Under the pieces are notes generated by a model. That model saw only the letters and a program-made list of their open reading frames with translations, made no database searches and was not told where the DNA came from. Shown here one piece after another: positions 1 to 5,278 of a stretch of DNA of 8,401 bases; the stretch's first letter is position 1, and each line of letters opens with the position of its first letter. The stretch is from Helicobacteraceae bacterium. GTDB lineage: Bacteria > Campylobacterota > Campylobacteria > Campylobacterales > Sulfurimonadaceae. Both the position numbers and the translations under genes were made by a program. The stretch lies in NCBI GenBank assembly GCA_015488075.1, contig WFOM01000243.1:1-8401 (forward strand), in the 5' to 3' direction.

Positions 1-143
1 ATAATATTTATAAACTTTTTATTTTTCTCAAAAGATTCCTCCGATATAAGTGATGATACCGATTTGAGCAATGTATCTTTGTTTACTTCACCTGCAAATG
101 CAAAAACAAAAACAAATAAAAAAAGAAAAATCTTTTTTACCAT
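1..143 (-). CDS. Secreted/periplasmic protein of unknown function, 5' part only
   Basis: An ATG at 143-141 opens a frame that stays open for 47 codons to the window edge, so only the N-terminus is visible. It starts MVKK, then a run of about 13 hydrophobic, mostly Phe/Val/Leu residues, ending FAFA before GEV. This is a textbook Sec signal peptide with a type I peptidase site around residue 17. The mature part begins polar and Lys/Ser-rich. AAGG lies 6 bases before the ATG, a good ribosome binding site. The start overlaps the stop of the preceding RodZ-like gene by 7 bases, so translation is probably coupled and the gene belongs to the rpmE-led unit. The visible residues do not identify a family. 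From memory, C. jejuni has a putative periplasmic protein at the equivalent place. The signal peptide is well supported; the function is unknown. Confidence 0.75.
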   Translation of the reverse strand, partial: MVKKIFLFLFVFVFAFAGEVNKDTLLKSVSSLISEESFEKNKKFINI

Positions 144-916
144 ACACGACCTTTGTTATATTCTTTGAATTTACTCAAAGTTATCTTTTTTAATTCACCG
201 TTTTCATATATAAATCTAAGAGGTCTTTTGTATTGGTAACTTGTTGTATTGTCATCCAAACCTATATCTATATAACCATGTCCGAAAGAAAGCAGATAAT
301 CTTTTGAAGCATTCAGTTCAAACTCGCTATCAAGCATCTTTTGATGTTTTTTCATATCCGGAAGTTCGATATATCCAAACCATACTTTTTGTTTCGGAAT
401 TATTTTTATGATATGTGTTTTTGAAATATTTGTCTCGGTTTGAGTGTTTAGATCTTCTGAGATATTTTCATCTTTTGATTTGTTAATATCATCTTTATAT
501 ATATCGGTATCTGTGTTTTTTACTGTTTTCTTTTCTTCAACAGGTGGTGTTTTGTCTGATTTGCTTTGAAAAACAAGATACAAAACCGTTACAAAAACAA
601 GTGTTATAACAATTATAATACTATTTTTATAGTTGTTCTTTTTTGATACAAACAATTCCACATTTGTATCATCTTTTAAAAGATTTATGCCAATTTTTTC
701 ATTTTCGTCAAAAAACTCTTTTGCCCTTTCTCTTAACTCCTGAAGGTCAACCTTGTATTCTCTTTCAAGTATCGATATAAAACCCATAACCTGTATACGA
801 GTCAAGTCTTCAAAACTGTTGTGAAACAAAGCCTGCAAATTTTTTACAGATATATGTGTATCTGCATTTATTTTTCGTGTTCCTATACTTTTTAATTTTT
901 CCAAACCATCCATCAT
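137..916 (-). CDS. RodZ-like bitopic membrane protein (HTH-TM-periplasmic domain)
   Basis: A 259-residue protein with the layout of RodZ, the MreB-binding cell-shape protein. Residues 16-65 resemble the RodZ helix-turn-helix (ADTHIS, YLxAL-like NLQAL, then GFISILEREYKVDL). A basic stretch near 92-97 precedes one membrane helix at about 99-116. A low-complexity Lys/Asp/Glu/Thr/Asn linker spans 120-165. The C-terminal region, about 168-245, contains KQKVWFGYIEL and a glycine-rich beta pattern like the periplasmic DUF4115 domain. The N-terminus lacks a few residues of the usual first HTH helix and turn. The start overlaps the rlmB stop as ATGA. AGGA is 4 bases before the first ATG and 7 before a second ATG at 913, so the second may be the true start. 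Topology is read directly; the RodZ assignment is inference from pattern, and binding to MreB is not shown. Confidence 0.7.
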   Translation of the reverse strand: MMDGLEKLKSIGTRKINADTHISVKNLQALFHNSFEDLTRIQVMGFISILEREYKVDLQELRERAKEFFDENEKIGINLLKDDTNVELFVSKKNNYKNSIIIVITLVFVTVLYLVFQSKSDKTPPVEEKKTVKNTDTDIYKDDINKSKDENISEDLNTQTETNISKTHIIKIIPKQKVWFGYIELPDMKKHQKMLDSEFELNASKDYLLSFGHGYIDIGLDDNTTSYQYKRPLRFIYENGELKKITLSKFKEYNKGRVW

Positions 917-1590
917 CTCATCCTGTCTATGAGTATAGCACCGGCAACAGCAACATTTAAAGAGTCAAAGTTGTGCTTCATAGATATTTTTAAGGTTTTT
1001 GTAAGTTTTGAAACAACTTTTTTAGAAAGTCCTTCCCCTTCACTTCCCAAAACCAAAACCTTTTTATCTTCAAACACGGCATCTTTGACATCTTCACCGT
1101 CCATATCTGCACCGTATAGTCCAAATCCGCTTGTTTTAAAGTCATTTAAAACATCATATATGTTTTGCTCTATCGAAAACGGCATATCAAACAAGGCTCC
1201 CGTGCTTACTCTGGCAATAGAAGCAAGATTTAAAGTTTTGACCCCGCATGCTATAACGGCATCAACACCTAGTGCATATGATGTTCTGACAATTGAACCG
1301 ATATTTCCCACATCTGTAATATTCGATAAAATTATAACAAAATTATAATCTAAAAAATCTCTGTAATCCTTAAGCTCTATATCATCAACTTCAGCTACAA
1401 AGCCTTGATGGTTAGATGTTTTTGCTATCTTTGTTGCAGCATCTCTTGGGATTCTTTTTAATTCGAAGTTGAAATTTTTTAGGTAGCTGTAATCTTTTTT
1501 ATCTATATCTTTGGCAAGATATAGTGTTTTGATTTTCTCTGGATGGTTCTTTACAAGGTAATATACAGGCTGTTTTGCATATATTGTCAT
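913..1590 (-). CDS. rlmB: TrmH-family 23S rRNA (guanosine-2'-O)-methyltransferase, RlmB-like
   Basis: A SpoU/TrmH (SPOUT) methyltransferase of 225 residues, expected to methylate the 2'-O of G2251 (E. coli numbering) in the P-loop of 23S rRNA using S-adenosylmethionine. Residues 1-70 form the L30e-like substrate-binding domain, ending in the family signature NHQGFVAEV. The three trefoil-knot motifs are present: motif 1 NIGSIVRTSYALG (96-108) with the catalytic Arg at 102, motif 2 VLGSEGEGLS (180-189), and motif 3 SLNVAVAGAILIDRM (210-224). The length is slightly below E. coli RlmB (about 243). It follows rsmI after 36 bases and overlaps the next gene by 4 (ATGA). Upstream is a weak AAGCGG-type ribosome binding site. 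TrmH-family members are hard to separate by target, so the family is certain and G2251 specificity is likely. Confidence 0.9.
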   Translation of the reverse strand: MTIYAKQPVYYLVKNHPEKIKTLYLAKDIDKKDYSYLKNFNFELKRIPRDAATKIAKTSNHQGFVAEVDDIELKDYRDFLDYNFVIILSNITDVGNIGSIVRTSYALGVDAVIACGVKTLNLASIARVSTGALFDMPFSIEQNIYDVLNDFKTSGFGLYGADMDGEDVKDAVFEDKKVLVLGSEGEGLSKKVVSKLTKTLKISMKHNFDSLNVAVAGAILIDRMR

Positions 1591-1614
1591 AGCACCGCTT
1601 TAAATGTTTTGGGT

Positions 1615-1623
1615 ATTTTATCA
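1615..1623 (-). promoter_or_regulatory. Possible internal promoter (-10) for rlmB
   Basis: In the 36-base gap between rsmI and rlmB the minus strand reads TGATAAAAT (1623-1615), resembling an extended -10 (TGnTAtAAT with one mismatch). It sits 24 bases before the rlmB start. There is no recognisable -35, which would fall in the rsmI 3' end. It is weak and may be chance; rlmB is probably mainly read from the rpmE promoter. Confidence 0.25.
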
Positions 1624-1626
1624 TAA

Positions 1627-2436
1627 TTAATGCAATGAGTTGTATATCTCTTTAACAGATTTGTCGGTCAGTTTTGACAAAAGTTTTGCTTTTTGCTTTT
1701 TTGGAATATCCAAAGAGATTATATCCTCATAAGTTATGGATGAAGTGTTTTGTTTTTGAAAGGAGTTTATAACAACAACCCATTCACCTTTAAAATTACC
1801 TCCAAGTTCTTTTAAAAGCTCTTTTGGAGTGCCTTTGTAATAGTGTTGAAATTTCTTGGTTAGTTCTTTTGCTACAAAAATCTCACATCCGCTTTCTTTT
1901 TTATCTATCTCTTTTAAAAGTTTTTCAAGTCTGTGAGGTGATTCATACAAAATAGTAACATACCCGCTGTATAGTGCTTTTTCAAGTTCTGTTTCTCTTT
2001 CTTTTCCTTTATGTGGCAAAAATCCGACAAACAAAAACTCTTTATCTGCAAATCCGCTTGCTACATATGCAACCAAAGCAGCATTGCTTCCAGGCAATAC
2101 ATCATAAGCTATATTGTTTTTTTGACAAAACTCAACAAGCTTTGCACCGGGATCACTTACACAAGGAAGCCCTGCATCACTTAGATATACCACATTTTTT
2201 TCAAACAAACTCAAATCAACATTTTTTAAAAATTGATCTTCGTTATGTGAGTGAATAGATATAAACTTTTGAGGTTTTTGTATATCTAGGTTGTATCTAT
2301 CTTTTAGAAGGTTTAGTAGCTTTTTTGTAACTCTTGTATCTTCGCAAAGAAGTATATCGGCTTCTTTTAGAGCAGTTAATGCTCTAAAAGTTATATCTTC
2401 TATATTTCCAATGGGGGTTGGAACAAAAGTCAACAA
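1627..2436 (-). CDS. rsmI: 16S rRNA (cytidine1402-2'-O)-methyltransferase RsmI
   Basis: A 269-residue tetrapyrrole-methylase-fold enzyme that adds the 2'-O-methyl to C1402 in the decoding centre of 16S rRNA, using S-adenosylmethionine. Motifs in order: PTPIGN (7-11 region), CEDTR (31-35), SDAGLPCVSDPG (86-97), LPGSNAALVAYVASGF (114-129), FVGFLP (136-141), YESPHRL (164-170), ELTKKF (191-196) and GEWVVVI (217-223). Length and order match the family. The start codon is TTG: two TTG codons stand in tandem at 2436-2431, and no ATG lies between the rpmE stop and the PTPIGN motif, which must be near the N-terminus. No strong Shine-Dalgarno is visible. The gene begins 4 bases after the rpmE stop, so coupling to L31 translation is likely. 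The C-terminal 40 residues are Lys/Ser-rich and variable. Confidence 0.97.
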   Translation of the reverse strand: MLTFVPTPIGNIEDITFRALTALKEADILLCEDTRVTKKLLNLLKDRYNLDIQKPQKFISIHSHNEDQFLKNVDLSLFEKNVVYLSDAGLPCVSDPGAKLVEFCQKNNIAYDVLPGSNAALVAYVASGFADKEFLFVGFLPHKGKERETELEKALYSGYVTILYESPHRLEKLLKEIDKKESGCEIFVAKELTKKFQHYYKGTPKELLKELGGNFKGEWVVVINSFQKQNTSSITYEDIISLDIPKKQKAKLLSKLTDKSVKEIYNSLH

Positions 2437-2440
2437 AGAA

Positions 2441-2644
2441 TTAGTCTTTTATATTGTATCTCTCTTTAAATTTCTCGATTCTTCCTGTTGTATCAACTAC
2501 TTTTTGACTTCCTGTAAAGAACGGATGACATTCATTACATATATCTATCTTTAAAGACTGGGCAGTGCTTAAAGTTTTAAAAGTGTTTCCACAAGCACAA
2601 GTAACTTCACATTCATGTAATGTCGGATGTATATCTTTTTTCAT
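2441..2644 (-). CDS. rpmE: 50S ribosomal protein L31 (bL31), zinc-binding form
   Basis: A 67-residue bL31 protein of the large ribosomal subunit, bridging to the 30S head. It begins MKKDIHP, as is typical. It is the zinc-containing (C+) paralogue: Cys16-Ala-Cys18 and the [12 protein letters not shown] box with Cys36 and Cys39 supply the zinc ligands. The C-terminus DTTGRIEKF is also family-typical. AAGG lies about 8 bases before the ATG. It is first in the unit rpmE-rsmI-rlmB-RodZ-like, with its own promoter and a roughly 75-base leader upstream. C+ L31 is commonly replaced by a zinc-free paralogue under zinc limitation; no such paralogue or Zur site is identifiable here. Assignment is secure. 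Confidence 0.98.
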   Translation of the reverse strand: MKKDIHPTLHECEVTCACGNTFKTLSTAQSLKIDICNECHPFFTGSQKVVDTTGRIEKFKERYNIKD

Positions 2645-2722
2645 TTTTTTACCTTTTTACTACTCGATTATATACGAATAGTGATATTTATTTTCTCTCC
2701 CTATCGGCAAGGAGTTTTTAGA
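2645..2722 (-). promoter_or_regulatory. rpmE 5' leader with hairpin potential
   Basis: If transcription starts 6-7 bases past the -10 box, rpmE has a leader of about 75 bases. It contains two possible stems. At 2660-2681, CUAUUCG and CGAGUAG pair over 7 positions (one G-U) around an 8-base AU loop, ending just upstream of the AAGG ribosome binding site. At 2697-2714, CUCC and GGAG could pair over a 10-base loop; this one is weak. The CCUU within the second element could instead pair with the AAGG. Ribosomal-protein leaders often mediate autoregulation, and L31 leaders are known in other phyla; a role here is inference only. Confidence 0.4.
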
Positions 2723-2728
2723 GACGGA

Positions 2729-2755
2729 ATTATACCAAAATATTTTTAAAATCAA
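2729..2755 (-). promoter_or_regulatory. Extended -10 promoter for rpmE unit
   Basis: On the minus strand a perfect TATAAT (2734-2729) is preceded by TGG, giving an extended -10 (TGnTATAAT). A TTGATT at 2755-2750 could be a -35, but its spacing of 15 is short. The A/T-rich stretch between them fits Campylobacterota sigma-70 promoters, which depend mainly on the -10. The site lies in the 119-base gap between the cytochrome gene and rpmE, right where a new transcription unit should begin. A second TATAAT occurs at 2672-2667 inside the leader hairpin loop and would leave a leader of under 20 bases; it is the less likely choice. Confidence 0.7.
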
Positions 2756-2763
2756 CTTACAAG

Positions 2764-4074
2764 CTACCTTTTATCCCAACTTATCATCCCCCAATCCTCT
2801 AAACTTTGTTGCAACTGATCTAAAGTTTTATCTTTATGGCAGGCATAACAGGCATTTGTTTCTTTTGGCATATTGTATTTTTTGGTTTGAGCCGGTGTTA
2901 CAAAACCAAAAAGGTGGCTTCTAACAGTCAGTGGTGATTTACCTGTGTGTCTTCCGATTTTTGGCATATGGCACTCAACACATAAACTACCTTTAGAGCT
3001 TTCTTTATGGTGCGTATGTGCGCTTAAATCTTTTTGGTGAGGACCTATTATTGAGCCAAAAGAGTGACACTTCATACATAGTTTGTTACCGGTGTTGTTT
3101 TGTGCTGTTGGCGCCAAAGTGTGAGGATTGTGGCAGTTTATACAAGTAATACCGTGTTTATACATCATAGAGTGAATATATTCGTTACCTTGGGTTCTAT
3201 TATGTTTTCCACCACCGTTTGGATAAAATTCACCACTATCTTTTCCGCAGTAAAACGGTGCTACTTTTTTGTATTTTGCCAAAGGAAGCCCCGGCATAAA
3301 ACCTTTTGGGTAATCTGTAGCATCCATCCACAAATCTTTCATACTAACCTTATCTAATCTTTTATCTCTATTTCTCATATGGCATTGGAAACAAACCTCA
3401 TTTTGCCTAACCGGGTCAGCCAAAGATGCAAGGTAAACTTTATTGTCTGGATCTTTAACATGGTTTGATCCGGGTCCATGACAACTCTCACACCCTATTC
3501 CCGGTTCAACCCTCTTGCCTGTTGCCATAAACCCTACAAAATGGCATCCATCACAAACTCTTGATGTTGGAACTTTTGTGTTGTCATGAGGATAAGCTTC
3601 GTTATACCAATAGTGCCAAGTTTTATAGTGTTGCCATTTTTTTGTTTGTGAATTCCACTGATAATTACCTACAACATAATCCTCTTTACCTTCATAATCT
3701 TTTCTTATCATATATCTTTGTTTAAATTTTCCGCCAATGGTATATACAACATCTTTTAGAGCAAAGTTTGCATCACTTGGTAGTTTTGAAAAATCAGCAA
3801 CAATTGCTTTAGGATCTTTTTTTACATCTTGGATCATCTTAGGGTGTCTTGAATGACTCCATTTGTCAAATTTGTCTTCATGACATTTTTTACATTTTAG
3901 TGAGCCTACATAAGTTGCATCTTCCTGTTCTTTTGGCTGAAGGTCTTTGTTTAGACTTACTCTTTCTTTTGAGAGCTGATCATAAAACGGAACAAGTTTT
4001 TTTATTTTTGGATATAAAAAAAACACAGCTGCTATAACAGATGCTACAAATAATAAAAATAAAACTTTTTTCAT
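2764..4074 (-). CDS. Membrane-anchored octaheme c-type cytochrome (cytochrome c554 / doubled-CXXCH type)
   Basis: A 436-residue protein with eight CXXCH heme-binding motifs, beginning at Cys61, 174, 195, 228, 311, 333, 365 and 409, so probably eight covalent c hemes. Residues 4-20 are a hydrophobic helix after MKK without an obvious AxA cleavage site, suggesting an N-terminal anchor with the heme domain in the periplasm. Heme 1 sits in YVGSLKCKKCH followed by KWSHSRHPKM. Heme 3 is in CESCHGPGSNHV, heme 5 in ITCINCHNPH, heme 7 in LCVECHMP. These contexts and the VVYTIGGKFKQRYM segment match a family usually annotated as cytochrome c554 or doubled-CXXCH/TPR cytochrome, here without TPRs. No CXXCK motif is present, and Cys276 is the only cysteine outside a heme motif. 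The start has AAGGA 9 bases upstream. The gene stands alone between a terminator and the rpmE promoter. The redox partner and substrate are unknown. Confidence 0.93.
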   Translation of the reverse strand: MKKVLFLLFVASVIAAVFFLYPKIKKLVPFYDQLSKERVSLNKDLQPKEQEDATYVGSLKCKKCHEDKFDKWSHSRHPKMIQDVKKDPKAIVADFSKLPSDANFALKDVVYTIGGKFKQRYMIRKDYEGKEDYVVGNYQWNSQTKKWQHYKTWHYWYNEAYPHDNTKVPTSRVCDGCHFVGFMATGKRVEPGIGCESCHGPGSNHVKDPDNKVYLASLADPVRQNEVCFQCHMRNRDKRLDKVSMKDLWMDATDYPKGFMPGLPLAKYKKVAPFYCGKDSGEFYPNGGGKHNRTQGNEYIHSMMYKHGITCINCHNPHTLAPTAQNNTGNKLCMKCHSFGSIIGPHQKDLSAHTHHKESSKGSLCVECHMPKIGRHTGKSPLTVRSHLFGFVTPAQTKKYNMPKETNACYACHKDKTLDQLQQSLEDWGMISWDKR

Positions 4075-4083
4075 TTGGTTATT

Positions 4084-4088
4084 TCCTT
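4084..4088 (-). promoter_or_regulatory. Ribosome binding site of the octaheme cytochrome gene
   Basis: AAGGA on the minus strand, 9 bases before the ATG at 4074. It is one of the best Shine-Dalgarno matches in the window and supports both the start choice and independent, uncoupled translation of this gene. Confidence 0.7.
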
Positions 4089-4105
4089 ATTTAGTTTAAT
4101 ACTGC

Positions 4106-4124
4106 TTAGGAAGTAAATTCCTAA
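4106..4124. repeat. Perfect inverted repeat upstream of the cytochrome gene
   Basis: TTAGGAA and TTCCTAA are exact reverse complements (7 bp each) around a 5-base spacer, centred about 41 bases before the cytochrome start. There is no U-run on the minus strand after it, so it does not look like a terminator. A weak -10-like TATTAA lies at 4101-4096, which would put the repeat over the -35 region, a usual place for an operator. It does not match the FNR/CRP consensus (TTGA-N6-TCAA). It may alternatively form an RNA hairpin in the leader. The repeat is seen directly; the regulatory role is inferred. Confidence 0.5.
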
Positions 4125-4156
4125 ACCTACGATAACGCTTAGTTTTTCTCAAACCT

Positions 4157-4176
4157 AAAAATGAGACTAAAGTCTC
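4157..4176 (-). terminator. Probable rho-independent terminator after rsmE
   Basis: On the minus strand GAGAC-UUUA-GUCUC forms a perfect 5-bp stem with a 4-base loop (4176-4163), followed at once by AUUUUU (4162-4157). It begins 26 bases after the rsmE stop. The stem is short and only moderately GC-rich, so termination may be partial. Its position between rsmE and the independently placed cytochrome gene supports the call. Confidence 0.6.
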
Positions 4177-4202
4177 TACTCCAACTTCTCAATCCTCAAT
4201 CC

Positions 4203-4874
4203 TTATAACAAAATTATACCAGAAACCGCAACTGCGGCACTCTCACTTCTTAACACCAGATTGCTGTCAAAACCTGCTACTTTGTATTTTTTGAGTTTTT
4301 CTTTCTCCTCTTTGCCAAAGCCACCTTCACTTCCAACCAAAACAGTTTTAACCTCATCCATATCCTTGATATTTTTTGAATTAAAATCAAGCACTACCAA
4401 ATCATCTGCCGTTTTTAGAAACTCATCCAAAGTGTTATATTCGTCAAATTCCATAAAAACACTTCTTCCACACTGTTGGTTTGATGCTTTTAGTATCCTT
4501 TTTAATCTTTTATAGTCTATCTTAAAATTTTTTTGACTTCGTCTGCAGTATATAAAACTGATTTTAGACACACCTATCTCGTTTAAACTCGCTATAACTT
4601 TTTCTATAGATTTAAAATCAACGACACACCATGCAAGATGGAGGTATTTTTTGGGTTTTATCTCTTTTTGCTGTGTTTCTACCAACTCCAAAACAGCTTC
4701 TTTGGAGGATGCATCTACAATCTTGTAACTGTATAGTGTATTTGGATTTTCTTCATTTCTGAAGTTTATTATATCTCCAACTTTATGTCTTCTTACCTTG
4801 ATGATATACTTAAAATCTTCACCTTTTAACTTTAAAAGATCATCTCCTGCATTATCGTTATATAAAAATATCAT
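4203..4874 (-). CDS. rsmE: 16S rRNA (uracil1498-N3)-methyltransferase RsmE
   Basis: A 223-residue SPOUT-fold enzyme that methylates N3 of U1498 in 16S rRNA. The N-terminal PUA-like domain (about 1-65) shows LKGEDFKYIIKVRRHKVGD, the usual H/Y-VLRxKxGD region. The knotted methyltransferase domain has FKSIEKVIASLNEIGV (87-102), the RRSQKN equivalent of the SERS region, SNQQCGRS (131-138) like the EQ-GR box, VLVGSEGGFGKEE (178-190) like the IGPEGG S-adenosylmethionine loop, and LRSESAAVAVSG (208-219) like the LR-E-TA motif. Slightly short but complete. The start overlaps the preceding gene's stop as ATGA and there is no good Shine-Dalgarno, so translation is probably coupled. It is the last gene of the unit and is followed by a terminator hairpin. 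Confidence 0.95.
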   Translation of the reverse strand: MIFLYNDNAGDDLLKLKGEDFKYIIKVRRHKVGDIINFRNEENPNTLYSYKIVDASSKEAVLELVETQQKEIKPKKYLHLAWCVVDFKSIEKVIASLNEIGVSKISFIYCRRSQKNFKIDYKRLKRILKASNQQCGRSVFMEFDEYNTLDEFLKTADDLVVLDFNSKNIKDMDEVKTVLVGSEGGFGKEEKEKLKKYKVAGFDSNLVLRSESAAVAVSGIILL

Positions 4875-5278
4875 GACAGTTTTACAGCCAGAAAAGTTGT
4901 TACAAATACAAAAAAAAGATTTAAAACAAACAGTTTCAAAGCAAATTTTTTATAGCTTTCAAACTCATCTTTTAATGTTCGCTCCAACTTTTTAACCCTT
5001 ATTCTTTCATTCGTTATCATTATAACCGAAGATATTATCATGACAACTATTGCAATGTTAAACTGAAATTTTAAAGCTGTAAGCAAAACAAGCCCGCTAA
5101 ACACCACACCTCCAATTGTCGGAAGTGTAAGCATAGGATTAAAAACTATGACAAATTTTTTGTATCTGTTTATATCTTCAGCTTTTAAAAGCATATAAAT
5201 CTGTATAAACAGCACAAAAATATATGAATATATCAGATATTTATGGGATAAAATCCCAAAATTTATCATATAATCCAT
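4871..5278 (-). CDS. Small integral membrane protein, function unknown
   Basis: A 135-residue protein I do not recognise as a named family. It appears to have four membrane helices, at about 14-31, 48-68, 73-89 and 112-132. Charged loops lie between helices 1 and 2 (KAEDINRYKK) and between 3 and 4, where residues 90-111 (NERIRVKKLERTLKDEFESYKK) are strongly charged and likely a short cytoplasmic amphipathic helix. The ATG overlaps the thiG stop by one base (TAATG), and its own stop overlaps the rsmE start (ATGA). The gene therefore sits translationally locked between thiG and rsmE. No separate ribosome binding site is visible; another ATG lies three codons downstream. From memory, a membrane protein of this sort also lies upstream of rsmE in Campylobacter. 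The CDS is well supported; the role is unknown. Confidence 0.8.
   Translation of the reverse strand: MDYMINFGILSHKYLIYSYIFVLFIQIYMLLKAEDINRYKKFVIVFNPMLTLPTIGGVVFSGLVLLTALKFQFNIAIVVMIISSVIMITNERIRVKKLERTLKDEFESYKKFALKLFVLNLFFVFVTTFLAVKLS

Noticed and set aside
929..1348. Plus-strand open frame of 139 codons, rich in Ser/Thr/Pro
   Set aside because: It lies fully antisense to rlmB, whose family motifs are unmistakable. No ribosome binding site or recognisable domain.
2741..2763. Terminator after the cytochrome gene based on the AAAATATTTT palindrome
   Set aside because: All A/T, no GC stem and no following U-run; it overlaps the rpmE promoter spacer instead.
2764..4074. Identification of the octaheme cytochrome as hydroxylamine oxidoreductase (Hao) or NrfA
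   Set aside because: No CXXCK lysine-ligated heme as in NrfA, and the heme spacing and contexts fit the c554/doubled-CXXCH family better than Hao. Heme number alone is not enough.
4189..4202. Tandem repeat of TCAATCC directly after the rsmE stop
   Set aside because: Only two 7-base copies, with no further copies or linked structure. Probably a small slippage duplication in non-coding sequence.
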